From: Ignavibacteriales bacterium
GTDB taxonomy: Bacteria; Bacteroidota; Ignavibacteria; Ignavibacteriales; Melioribacteraceae
Length of the DNA: 64,000 nucleotides
Reading direction: 5' to 3'
Assembly (NCBI GenBank): GCA_020635275.1
Contig: JACKAA010000001.1
Location: forward strand, 1-64,000
Positions 36,017 through 44,678 of the stretch are shown piece by piece. A program made the translations under genes and the position numbers. A model generated the notes under the pieces. The model was not told the origin of the DNA, made no database searches, and saw only the letters and a program-made list of their open reading frames with translations. The number at the start of each line of letters is the position of its first letter. Position 1 is the first letter of the stretch.

Positions 36017-37507
36017 TTAGTTGATTTTTGAAATCTCAAATAATTTATTTAATATTTCTACCATTGCAAAAGTATCTAGCTTACAATACTCAAGTAAATT
36101 TTTTCTGGTTTCTTCAATTATAAACATATCTTTTTCATGTAATAGATTCTCAAAAGCCAACGAAGCAGAACCACCGTCAGAAATATTTAATCCTTCATAA
36201 CTTAATTCTGGTACTAATGCAGGTAAAACTTTTTTTATAGAATATGAACCGTGCATCTCGGGAGCATAATACCACTTTTTTTGAAATGGAATCATTAAAT
36301 CAATAATTCGGTCAATTAGTTCATCAATTTCTTTGCTGAATTCCGGAAAATCTGTTGCAATTGAATTCAATATCATAATCTCAAAAGATTTGTTGTAAAC
36401 AATTATCTTTCCAACAGATTTGGTGTCTTCAAGTAAATTTTTAAGAAATGAAATCCTTGGTTCTACACCAGTCTCTGCCAAAAACTCTTTATGTTCTAAT
36501 TTACTTTGTTTGCTTTTTTGATAATGCAGGCTATATTGAAAAGGTATTTGCTGATATGGTCTTGAATTATCAAATGCTGGCACTGCCGGTTGAAAACTTT
36601 CAAAATCCATAAAATAAAGTGGGTAATCGAAAGTGCTAAGATAAGATTCAATTGCTGCGCTATTAATTATTGTTTCACCAGTTTTATAACTATATAATTG
36701 CAATTGTTGGCTTGAAGGCAAAATAAACTCATCTGGAATATCATCAAGACTTATTATTCCACTATCATATAATTCAAACTTTCTTGTCAAATGCATTCGG
36801 GAAATATCAAAAACTGAATTTTCAGGAATATGATTCCAACAATGACCAATAAAGCTGCATTGATAAGGATCGCTGCAGTGTAAGCCAATATCAATATTGG
36901 GTATTTCTTTTTGTAAAACTACACTTTTAAGCCGTTCGACTTCTTCATCAATCCAATCCATATTTTCAATAGCAAACGGTAATAGTGATTCAACTTTAAA
37001 AAATTGAGATAAATCAAGTTCACCAAATCTTATGTATTCATTATTAATATAAATTATGGAAATGTCCTCAATTTCCAGACCGCAGTTGCTCATAACGTAA
37101 TACTGCACTGATATATCATTTATATTTGTTTCAGAAACTGAAGTTGAACTTTTTACTTCATATACTTTCCACTTATTTCCATTTTTTACAATTATATCTG
37201 CATATACAAGAACTTCATTATACATAAAGGCTGCTTCGTATATTACATTTGTGCCATTTTCAATAAGTTCAATTGTATAGTCTAGAGCTTGTGAATATGC
37301 TCTTGGATTTGATGGACTTGAATCGGCTCCATCTGGAAAAAGCTGTTGAGCCAAATGGCCTACGTTATGTCCTCGATCAAAAATTGCTTGCTGTTGTTCT
37401 GAAACTTTATCTTGCCAATTGTAATGATGCTTATAAAGATATAAATGCTTATCGCATTGCAAACCTTTTAGAAATGTTGATTTTGAAAGAATTGCTTTAT
37501 CATTCAT
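36017..37507 (-). CDS. DUF2779 protein combining PD-(D/E)XK-like and DEDD-exonuclease-like parts
   Basis: A 496-residue cytoplasmic protein. The N-terminal half resembles Cas4/RecB-type nucleases: LSKSTFLKGLQCDKHLYLYKH, then VYADIIVKNGNKWKVYEVKS with the D...ExK pattern (positions about 100-120), and Cys residues at about 210-225 (HCSDPYQCSFIGHC) that could complete an iron-sulfur cluster with the early Cys. The C-terminal half has YFMDFESFQPAVP, IVYNKSFEI and LEYCKLDTFAM, matching a DEDD-type exonuclease. The family function is not established. It lies 17 bases upstream of the sialic-acid operon, with its own promoter region. Confidence 0.8.
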   Translation of the reverse strand: MNDKAILSKSTFLKGLQCDKHLYLYKHHYNWQDKVSEQQQAIFDRGHNVGHLAQQLFPDGADSSPSNPRAYSQALDYTIELIENGTNVIYEAAFMYNEVLVYADIIVKNGNKWKVYEVKSSTSVSETNINDISVQYYVMSNCGLEIEDISIIYINNEYIRFGELDLSQFFKVESLLPFAIENMDWIDEEVERLKSVVLQKEIPNIDIGLHCSDPYQCSFIGHCWNHIPENSVFDISRMHLTRKFELYDSGIISLDDIPDEFILPSSQQLQLYSYKTGETIINSAAIESYLSTFDYPLYFMDFESFQPAVPAFDNSRPYQQIPFQYSLHYQKSKQSKLEHKEFLAETGVEPRISFLKNLLEDTKSVGKIIVYNKSFEIMILNSIATDFPEFSKEIDELIDRIIDLMIPFQKKWYYAPEMHGSYSIKKVLPALVPELSYEGLNISDGGSASLAFENLLHEKDMFIIEETRKNLLEYCKLDTFAMVEILNKLFEISKIN

Positions 37508-37773
37508 AATTTTCTTTTCCCCAATAGAACTTACGAATAAATACTAATTTACAAAATTGAACTATCTATTTTTTACATAGAAATTAATAAAATTATTTTA
37601 ACTTAAAAAAATTTATATTTATCCAAAACCTATTTTTCAATTTTATTTAGAACTGAATTTATGAAGGATTTTTTTGAATTATTTTTGTTAATAAAACTTA
37701 CATAAAATTATTGGCATTGTTGTTTTTTGAATTTTAAATTGTAACTTCAATTTACATAATATGATAAAACTAT

Positions 37774-38928
37774 ATGTTTGAGAATACTTTAATTTCGTCC
37801 GATAATCACTGGGTAATTTGGGCAGTATTATTAACTGTTGCAGCTTTTAGTATTTGGGCAGAAAAAACAAAACTAGGTAGCAAAATTTCATCTGTAGTTA
37901 TTGCAATTTTCGGAACTTTTCTTTTGTCCAATCTTTCTATTATTCCATCTTCTGCGCCGTCTTATGATATCGTATGGAGTTATTTAGTTCCATTAGCAAT
38001 TCCCTTATTGCTTTTTAAAGCTGATCTAAAAAAAATTATTAAAGAAGCTGGCCCGACTTTAATTGCTTTTACATTTGGAGCAATTGGTACAATCTTGGGT
38101 ACAATTCTAGCTTTTTTTGTAATTCCATTAGGTGAAAATGCTTGGCAGTTAGCAGCAATTTTTTCCTCCACATATATTGGCGGTTCAATGAATTACGTTG
38201 CGGCAGCTGAAGCTGTTCAGTTAAAATCAGCAAATTTATTAACTGCCGGAATTGCAGCCGACAATTTAGTTATGGCTTTTTATTTTATTATTCTTTTTGC
38301 TCTCCCTTCAATAAAGTTTTTACAAAGAAATTTTTCAACTTATAGTGAAATAAATTATGAAAATTTATCTCAAGAAATCAGCTCTGATATAAATAGTAAT
38401 TCAAGCATCAGCATGGTAAATCTTTCTAAAGCTATGGCTATATCTATAAGTTTATGCGCATTTGGATTCTGGTTATCAGATATTTCTGGAATTGAAGGAA
38501 GTGGTATTCTAATAATAACTGCATTAATTATTTTATTGGCAACTTTATTTTCTAATCAGATGAAAAATATAAATGGTGCGGAAATTATAGGAACTTATTT
38601 AATGCAGATTTTCTTTGCAACAATTGGAGCAAGTGCCAACATTTTTGTAGTGTTAGAATACGGACCTATTTTATTTGTATTTGCAGGATTGATTTTAACA
38701 GTTCACATCACATTTTTACTGGCAGCCGGTAAAATATTTAAACTAAATTTAGCAGAAATTGTTGTTGCTTCCAATGCAAATATGGGCGGACCAACAACCG
38801 CGGCTGCAATGGCAGTTGCAAAAAATTGGAAATCTTTAGTTATTCCAGCAATTCTAGTTGGAACATTAGGTTATGCCATTGCAACATTTTTAGGTGTCGG
38901 CTTAGGTTATTGGCTAAAATCTTTTTAA
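37774..38928 (+). CDS. DUF819-family integral membrane protein
   Basis: A 384-residue protein with about ten membrane segments, for example WVIWAVLLTVAAFSIWAEKT at the N-terminus and GTLGYAIATFLGVGLGYWL at the end. Conserved DUF819 (YjcL-like) motifs include STYIGGSMNYVAAAEA (about residue 130) and SNANMGGPTTAAAMA (about 338), consistent with two inverted repeats of a transporter fold. The substrate is unknown. It is transcribed alone, divergent from the DUF2779 gene across 266 bases. Confidence 0.9.
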   Translation: MFENTLISSDNHWVIWAVLLTVAAFSIWAEKTKLGSKISSVVIAIFGTFLLSNLSIIPSSAPSYDIVWSYLVPLAIPLLLFKADLKKIIKEAGPTLIAFTFGAIGTILGTILAFFVIPLGENAWQLAAIFSSTYIGGSMNYVAAAEAVQLKSANLLTAGIAADNLVMAFYFIILFALPSIKFLQRNFSTYSEINYENLSQEISSDINSNSSISMVNLSKAMAISISLCAFGFWLSDISGIEGSGILIITALIILLATLFSNQMKNINGAEIIGTYLMQIFFATIGASANIFVVLEYGPILFVFAGLILTVHITFLLAAGKIFKLNLAEIVVASNANMGGPTTAAAMAVAKNWKSLVIPAILVGTLGYAIATFLGVGLGYWLKSF

Positions 38929-38953
38929 TTATTTCCTATTTGTTTACTTTTAA

Positions 38954-39154
38954 TTAGGTATAGTCCAAAGTTTTCATTTTCAATAATTTTGATAATAGCT
39001 TTTCCTCTTCCAGTTCCAGAAGCCGAATATTTCCAATGGTTAACTCATCAACATTTATTGTCAATAAGGATTTCATTTGATTTCTAACTCGCTCCAATTC
39101 ACGATAAAGAAATTCCATCTTTCTGCGTTTTTCCAATACTAATATACTCATCAT
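38954..39154 (-). CDS. Small coiled-coil protein of unknown function
   Basis: A 66-residue frame starting at one of two adjacent ATG codons (39154, 39151), right behind an unusually strong AAAGGGGGA. It is charged and helical (LYRELERVRNQMKSLL; LELEEEKLLSKLL) and likely forms a coiled coil. I do not recognise a family. The strong ribosome binding site is the main argument for it being real. It converges on the DUF819 gene. Confidence 0.5.
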   Translation of the reverse strand: MMSILVLEKRRKMEFLYRELERVRNQMKSLLTINVDELTIGNIRLLELEEEKLLSKLLKMKTLDYT

Positions 39155-39440
39155 TCCCCCTTTCAATAGGAATATATTTATATTAAGATGTTTTGTCTTG
39201 TATTTTCGGTAAAAAGTAAAAAAAGTTTAAATTTATTTTAAGTTAATTATGAAATTGTAATATTATCATTTAATAAACATTAAAATTATATATTTTATAC
39301 TCTTATCATAATTGTAATATTTTATATGCCCAATCAGTTTTTAGATTTAGGTAAAAATTTTTCTCTTTAAAACTTTTCATTTTGCAACTCGTCTTAAGTA
39401 TTGAAAAAACAATTATGTAATTAGTTGTTGGGAGGAAAGA

Positions 39441-39914
39441 ATGAAATTCAGAACACTTATAAATTGGTTTATAATAAGTATTTTTTTAAGTACATCTATT
39501 TTTGCCGGAGTTAAGGATTTAGAGAAATATTATAATAGAATTGAAGAAAACTTAATTGTTGGAGTTGAATCAGATAATCAAGGATTAAGAATTAGTGCAG
39601 CCTATTTTTTAGGTGAAATTAATTCAGAAAAAGCTGTTATTCCACTAATGAAAATGTTAAAAAGCAGTCCAATTGAAGAAGAAAGACTGATTGCAGCCTT
39701 ATCACTTGCTAAAATTAAATCAGAAAAAGGCATCTACGCAATTAAGCAAAGAATTAAATTTGATGAAAGTGAAAGAGTTCAGCGATTATGCACAATATTT
39801 TATAATAATCATAAATTAGAGAATATTAGAGGAGATGTTATTGTTGAACCATTTGACTTAGCTGACTTGAATCTTGAATATAAAGGTATTAAATTACAGC
39901 AGTTTTTAAATTAG
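39441..39914 (+). CDS. Exported HEAT-repeat protein
   Basis: A 157-residue protein preceded by a strong GGGAGGAAAGA ribosome binding site. Residues 1-22 are a signal peptide ending in IFAG. Two or three HEAT-like helical repeats follow (GLRISAAYFLGEINSEKAVI; EEERLIAALSLAKIKSEKGI). The last 30 residues are non-repetitive. HEAT repeats scaffold protein contacts; no partner is indicated. Short exported HEAT proteins of this kind are common in Ignavibacteria-like genomes, which is memory rather than something checked. It is transcribed alone. Confidence 0.78.
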   Translation: MKFRTLINWFIISIFLSTSIFAGVKDLEKYYNRIEENLIVGVESDNQGLRISAAYFLGEINSEKAVIPLMKMLKSSPIEEERLIAALSLAKIKSEKGIYAIKQRIKFDESERVQRLCTIFYNNHKLENIRGDVIVEPFDLADLNLEYKGIKLQQFLN

Positions 39915-39918
39915 TATA

Positions 39919-39979
39919 AAAAAATTCCAAAGAACGGTTATTCTCAAGTAAAAGTTTTTTTTGATGAGTAGCCGTTCTT
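39919..39979 (-). terminator. Hairpin terminator for the outer-membrane protein gene
   Basis: AAGAACGG (39930-39937) is complementary to CCGTTCTT (39972-39979). Read on the minus strand the hairpin is followed within seven bases by a run of seven T, so it fits the leftward gene that ends at 40002. The loop is long, with partial internal pairing. Confidence 0.5.
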
Positions 39980-40001
39980 GCTCCCCTAACAATTCTTCAT
40001 T

Positions 40002-40550
40002 TTATTGAAATTTATAGTCAAATCCAATATCTAATGCACCATAATTAGAAGTTCCAAAACCGATTCTGATATTTAAAGCTGTATTATTACTAAACCAGTA
40101 TCTTACACCGGCATTTAATCCCAGCCAAATTCCACCATGTGATTTATCTTTTACCAAATATCCAATTGTTTTTATTTCATTCTTAACACTTCCAACATTA
40201 TATGCAAGAATTAATCCCGCCCAAGGATCTATCTGTTCATTTGCCATATAAAAATGATAATTTGATTGGAATCCTAATAATACATTTGTGTAACTCCAAT
40301 TTACATTTGGAAAATTCTCTGAATAGCTCCAATATCTTAATACTCCTCCTATCCCTAATTTTCCAGTTTCATTTAATCCTAATTCATCAAGTGAAATTCC
40401 ATATTCATGATTTAATCCTAACTGCACTGCATTGTCTAGAAAAGAAAAACCTAAAGTTGGACCAGCTATATGTTTATGTATTGCAAATTGGCCAAATAAA
40501 ATTGAAGGAAATATTATAACGAATAAAAAAAATATTTTTTTGTGGACCAT
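40002..40550 (-). CDS. Small outer-membrane beta-barrel-like protein
   Basis: A 182-residue protein with a signal peptide (about 1-20, cleaved near LFGQ). The mature part alternates polar and aromatic residues in strands (GIGGVLRYWSYS, VLLGFQSNYHFYM, WLGLNAGVRYWF) and ends in DYKFQ with an aromatic near-terminal residue, typical of 8-stranded outer-membrane barrels. It is hypothetical in function. I use the ATG at 40550; an in-frame TTG precedes it directly. Confidence 0.7.
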   Translation of the reverse strand: MVHKKIFFLFVIIFPSILFGQFAIHKHIAGPTLGFSFLDNAVQLGLNHEYGISLDELGLNETGKLGIGGVLRYWSYSENFPNVNWSYTNVLLGFQSNYHFYMANEQIDPWAGLILAYNVGSVKNEIKTIGYLVKDKSHGGIWLGLNAGVRYWFSNNTALNIRIGFGTSNYGALDIGFDYKFQ

Positions 40551-40621
40551 CAATTACTCTTCTTAGTATTGTGATCCACAAAAATATAAAAAAGTTAATT
40601 CATATATTTAACTTAGTAAAA

Positions 40622-41341
40622 TTAAAATGAGCCTGAATCGATAAGTGTTCCGGCACTATCGTATTCCCACCATTGACCGGTTCCATCAGCATTCCACGCA
40701 ACTCTTTTATCAATTGTAAAATCTCCACTTGCCATTTCATAATATGTGAATTCGCCTGAATTATCATTATTGGAAATAATTTCAAGTTTATTTGAATTGT
40801 CACCATTGTAAGAAAATAAAGATAAATTGTAAACATCAGATGTAGTTGTAAAATATGTCCATTCAGATGCAACAGTATTTGAATTTGGGTCATAAATTTT
40901 AAATGTTCCTTGCTGTGTTCCTATAGTTTCTTGAGCTTCAAGAAATAATGTATTATTAAAGGTTTGTTCACCATCTGTACCGCTGAGATATATTGACCAT
41001 CCAAAATCGGTAGTATTTTCAAAATAGTTCATATTAATAGTTATATTATTAACTGTCCAACTTTTTGTCCAGTCTTCATTTACTTTTAAAAATTGTTGGT
41101 TGCCGCTTGGTGGTGTAAAATAAAAACTATAAACACTAAATGAGTTTGCAAGTGTAGTAAAAACATTAACTTGCTGAGCATATGGATTACTTGATTGTTT
41201 TATTGCATTTGGTATATCAATAACTTTCAAACTTAGTTCTTTTGCTGTTTGATTTTCCGGGGAAGATGGATTTTCATCATCCGAACAGCTTATAAAAAAA
41301 ATGAGAAAGATAATTAGTAAACCCAAATATTTGATATTCAT
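40622..41341 (-). CDS. Exported lipoprotein of unknown function
   Basis: A 239-residue protein with a lipoprotein signal (IFLIFFISCSDDENPSS), the lipidated Cys being about residue 19. The rest is beta-rich and aromatic. It contains no domain I can name; segments such as FSVYSFYFTPPSGNQQF and GEFTYYEMASGDFTIDK suggest a lipocalin-like or beta-sandwich fold. It ends close to the barrel gene downstream and follows the T9SS-exported gene, so it may be part of that surface-protein group. Confidence 0.65.
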   Translation of the reverse strand: MNIKYLGLLIIFLIFFISCSDDENPSSPENQTAKELSLKVIDIPNAIKQSSNPYAQQVNVFTTLANSFSVYSFYFTPPSGNQQFLKVNEDWTKSWTVNNITINMNYFENTTDFGWSIYLSGTDGEQTFNNTLFLEAQETIGTQQGTFKIYDPNSNTVASEWTYFTTTSDVYNLSLFSYNGDNSNKLEIISNNDNSGEFTYYEMASGDFTIDKRVAWNADGTGQWWEYDSAGTLIDSGSF

Positions 41342-41429
41342 ACTGTCTCCTATATTAATTTGAAATTTAATAATACAAGATATCTTTTTATATAAATAAT
41401 ATCAAATATTTAGGCTCTTTAAACAACTA

Positions 41430-42776
41430 TTACTTTAATAAAATACACTTTTTACTTAAAATATTTTTACCTTGTTGTAATGTGTAAACATAAGTTCCAC
41501 TTGCTAATTCGAATGCATTAAATCGGATTTCGTAACTACCCGAATTTTTAAATTCATCTATTAACGTATTGATATAGTTTCCAAGTATATCATAAACTTT
41601 TAGTTTTACATGATTAGATTCTGAAAGTGTAAATGAAATTTTTGTACTAGGATTAAATGGATTAGGATAATTTTGCATTAATAAAAATTCATCAACTAAA
41701 ATTTTATCAGTTTCTACATCAACAGTCCCATTGTAACTATAAATGTATTTTTCGAAATTAGACCATCCTCCAAAACCATCATAAATTAAAACTAGTATTT
41801 CTTGAACCTCACCTTCAGCATTGTTTGTATATTCACTAGAATTTACTATAATCCATTCTTCCGCAAAATCTTCCCAAGTATAATAAGTATCTTTTATTAA
41901 ATAGTTATTTGTGTCATATTCATATTCATTTTTAATTTTTGTAACTATTGAGAATCCCATTATAGAAAACATTGAAGTTGTTGTGTAAACAATACAGTTA
42001 ACATTTTCATCGTATTCCCATTCAACTAAAGTATAATTACTATCTGCCCATTGGTTATTGTCTACATCCCATGCTTTGTAGAGTTGACTGCTCATTTCAC
42101 CATTTATATAGTATTCAGTTGTAGTTATATACGCATTTTGATACTGGTTATCATTTGCAGACCAATCTTTTTCTAATTTTTCAATTTCTCTATTTAGATT
42201 ATCATATGTAAATAAAATTTCGCCGTCAACATCCCAGTTATTCGCAAAATCATTCCAATTATAAACAGCAATTCTTGTATTAAGTTGACCTGAATATTCA
42301 TAGACCTCTTTTTGATCCTTAATCCATTCTGATGTGTCTGTATCTAAATCATAATATATTACTTCTGTAATTATTCCATCACTAGTTTGATATTCAAACT
42401 TCCTTCCATAATCAATAATTCCATCGTCATAAAAGTACATTTCCATTTTAGCAACATCATTTCCAGTATATTCCACTACCATTTTTGATTCTAAAATCCA
42501 TACGCCGTCAACAATAGTTTCAATTGTTTGTTGAGATAAAAATCCAGAATTATTATAACTCATTATTACTCTGTTATCGTCTTCCCAATTATCTGGAATC
42601 CATATTTGTCCTAAAATTTGGGTTGGCATATTTTCATTAGTTGACTGATTTTCAAATACAATTTTTCCGTTAACTATTTTTGGTTCATTTTTTTCAAATT
42701 TGGCTTGACTCGAATGCTGTTGAGCATAATTTAAACTACAAAAAGCAATAATTAAAAATGTAATGAACTTTTTCAT
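41430..42776 (-). CDS. T9SS-exported repeat protein
   Basis: A 448-residue protein with a signal peptide ending near LNYAQQ and a type IX C-terminal domain containing LMQNYPNPFNPSTKISF and terminal KKCILLK. Between them is a set of degenerate repeats of about 45 residues marked by a Trp-rich turn and a YxYD strand (WNDFANNWDVDGEILFTYDN; AWDVDNNQWADSNYTLVEW; TWEDFAEEWIIVNSSEYTN). I use the ATG at 42776 because AGGAG lies nine bases upstream. It starts one base after the small receiver gene, so it is the output-end gene of the two-component operon. The function is unknown. Confidence 0.8.
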   Translation of the reverse strand: MKKFITFLIIAFCSLNYAQQHSSQAKFEKNEPKIVNGKIVFENQSTNENMPTQILGQIWIPDNWEDDNRVIMSYNNSGFLSQQTIETIVDGVWILESKMVVEYTGNDVAKMEMYFYDDGIIDYGRKFEYQTSDGIITEVIYYDLDTDTSEWIKDQKEVYEYSGQLNTRIAVYNWNDFANNWDVDGEILFTYDNLNREIEKLEKDWSANDNQYQNAYITTTEYYINGEMSSQLYKAWDVDNNQWADSNYTLVEWEYDENVNCIVYTTTSMFSIMGFSIVTKIKNEYEYDTNNYLIKDTYYTWEDFAEEWIIVNSSEYTNNAEGEVQEILVLIYDGFGGWSNFEKYIYSYNGTVDVETDKILVDEFLLMQNYPNPFNPSTKISFTLSESNHVKLKVYDILGNYINTLIDEFKNSGSYEIRFNAFELASGTYVYTLQQGKNILSKKCILLK

Positions 42777-42777
42777 T

Positions 42778-43161
42778 TCAATTTTCTCCTTTTTTTTGAT
42801 CAACTATATTTCTATTTATTGTTGCAACTATATTTATAATGCTTTTTAGTGATACAGGCTTTTTTTGAATAATTATTTTTGCAGTGGAATCTAAATTTTC
42901 AATTTTTATTGTGGCGTGATCAATTAACAATATTGTTTCTAAATTTCTAGAAAGGCATATTATTTCATCTATATATTCTTCAGATTTGATGGTTTTAAAA
43001 TCTATATCCGTTATCAGAAAATCTATTTTTTCGTTTTTCAATATTTCAATTGCTTCATATGGATTTTTTGTTGTATGAATGCTTTGAAAATAATCAATTA
43101 CACCAAGTGCTATTCCTTTAGAAAGATATTCTTCATTTAACACTATCAATATTGATTTCAA
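42778..43161 (-). CDS. Stand-alone receiver-domain protein, degenerate acidic pocket
   Basis: A 127-residue receiver-like protein. The phosphoacceptor Asp is probably in FLITDIDFKT (about residue 53) and the conserved Lys in IIIQKKPVSL (about 102). The acidic pair near the N-terminus, usually DD or DE, reads NEEYL, so the metal site may be weakened. No output domain is attached. It sits between the sigma-54 regulator and the T9SS protein and may act as a phosphate sink or an adaptor of this signalling operon. Confidence 0.7.
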   Translation of the reverse strand: MKSILIVLNEEYLSKGIALGVIDYFQSIHTTKNPYEAIEILKNEKIDFLITDIDFKTIKSEEYIDEIICLSRNLETILLIDHATIKIENLDSTAKIIIQKKPVSLKSIINIVATINRNIVDQKKGEN

Positions 43162-43301
43162 AGGTTTTTCTCTTGTTTTATTATTGAATTAAACAAAAGT
43201 TATACCTAAAATTAAAGTTCGAATATGATTAAAAATCGAATAGAAGAAAGCAGAATACGATGAGTTGTTAATTTTATTTAACAGTAATTGTTAATTTGAA
43301 T

Positions 43302-44678
43302 TTACAACTTATTCTGTAATAGAATTGAATATTCATTAATTTTTTTATGAAGAGAAACTCTAGATAAATTAATTAAATCTGCAGTTTGAGATACATTAAA
43401 TTTATTTTTCTCTAGATGATAAGTTAGATATTTTTTTTCAAAACTTGATACAACCTTATTATAAGCTGGTTTATATTCTTCTTCAAAATTGAGATTATCA
43501 TTATCTGTAATATTTTTATGTTGAAAATATTTCTTTGGCAAATCCTCCTTTCTAATAATTTGAGAATTTGTTGTTACAATTTCCATTCTTATTAAGTTTT
43601 CCAATTCTCTAATATTTCCCGGCCAATCATAATCTAAGATTAATTGCAATGTTTCTTTATCAAAATATTTTTCAGAATGATTATATTTTTTAAAGAAATG
43701 CTTAATTAAAATTGGAATGTCAGACTTTCTGGCAGAAAGAGATGGAACTTCAATTTCTACAACATTTAACCTAAAATATAAATCTTCTCTAAATTTTTTT
43801 TGAATTATTAAATCGGGCAATTCTTTATTGCTGGCACAAATAAAACGTACATCCACTTTTTTACTTTCATTTGATCCAACTGGTTGAACAACTCCATCTT
43901 GTAAAACACGCAGAAGTTTTGCCTGAACACTTAAACTCATTTCACTTATTTCATCCAAAAAAATTGATCCGCCTTCAGAAGATTCTAACAGTCCTATTTT
44001 ATTATGAATTGCACCTGTAAAAGCACCTTTAACATGTCCAAATAATTCGCTTTGAATTAATTCATCATTTAATGTTGCACAATTTATTGGAATAAATGGT
44101 TTATTTTTTCTATTTGACATAAAGTGAATATTTCTTGCAACTAATTCTTTACCTGTTCCGCTTTTACCATAAATTGCAACCGGAAAATCTGAATTATTTG
44201 AAATTCTTATAAGTAATTTCTTTAAATCATTTATTGCCTCACTTTCTCCAATAATTTCAGGTAATTCATATTTAGAAAGCTTTTGCTTTAATTTAAGATT
44301 TTCATTTATAACTTCTAAAGCAGCTAAACTTCTTTTTATTCTTATTAATAATTCTTGCAAATTAATTGGTTTAGTTAAGTAATCGTCTGCACCTAATTTC
44401 ATTGCTTCAACTGCATTTTCAATTGAAGCATAAGCTGTCATAATTATAAATGGTGTATCATTTTTTTCTTTTACTTTTGCAAGCAATTCAATACCATCCA
44501 TTTCAGGCATTTGTAAATCTGAAAGAATTAAATCAAAATGAGATTTTCTAAATATCTCAAATGCTTCTTTACCATTGTGGGCATTTGTCACATCAAATTT
44601 ATTTGCATTAAGGAATGCACAAATACCTCTGTTTAAATCATGATCATCATCAATTACTAATATTTTCATTATCTTCAT
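43302..44678 (-). CDS. NtrC-family sigma-54 response regulator
   Basis: A 458-residue regulator with three domains. The receiver (about 1-120) has ILVIDDDHD and the phosphoacceptor Asp in ILSDLQMPEMDG. The AAA+ domain (about 140-370) has Walker A GKSGTGKELVA, the sigma-54 contact loop GAFTGA and Walker B EGGSIFLDEI. A Fis-type helix-turn-helix (NVSQTADLINLSRVSLHKK) ends it. It therefore activates sigma-54 promoters when phosphorylated. The gene overlaps the end of the histidine kinase by 29 bases, so the two form a pair. The target promoters were not located. Confidence 0.92.
   Translation of the reverse strand: MKIMKILVIDDDHDLNRGICAFLNANKFDVTNAHNGKEAFEIFRKSHFDLILSDLQMPEMDGIELLAKVKEKNDTPFIIMTAYASIENAVEAMKLGADDYLTKPINLQELLIRIKRSLAALEVINENLKLKQKLSKYELPEIIGESEAINDLKKLLIRISNNSDFPVAIYGKSGTGKELVARNIHFMSNRKNKPFIPINCATLNDELIQSELFGHVKGAFTGAIHNKIGLLESSEGGSIFLDEISEMSLSVQAKLLRVLQDGVVQPVGSNESKKVDVRFICASNKELPDLIIQKKFREDLYFRLNVVEIEVPSLSARKSDIPILIKHFFKKYNHSEKYFDKETLQLILDYDWPGNIRELENLIRMEIVTTNSQIIRKEDLPKKYFQHKNITDNDNLNFEEEYKPAYNKVVSSFEKKYLTYHLEKNKFNVSQTADLINLSRVSLHKKINEYSILLQNKL

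Noticed and set aside
37703..37730. Sigma-54-type promoter (TGGCATTG...)
   Set aside because: The downstream GC element at the required spacing is missing.
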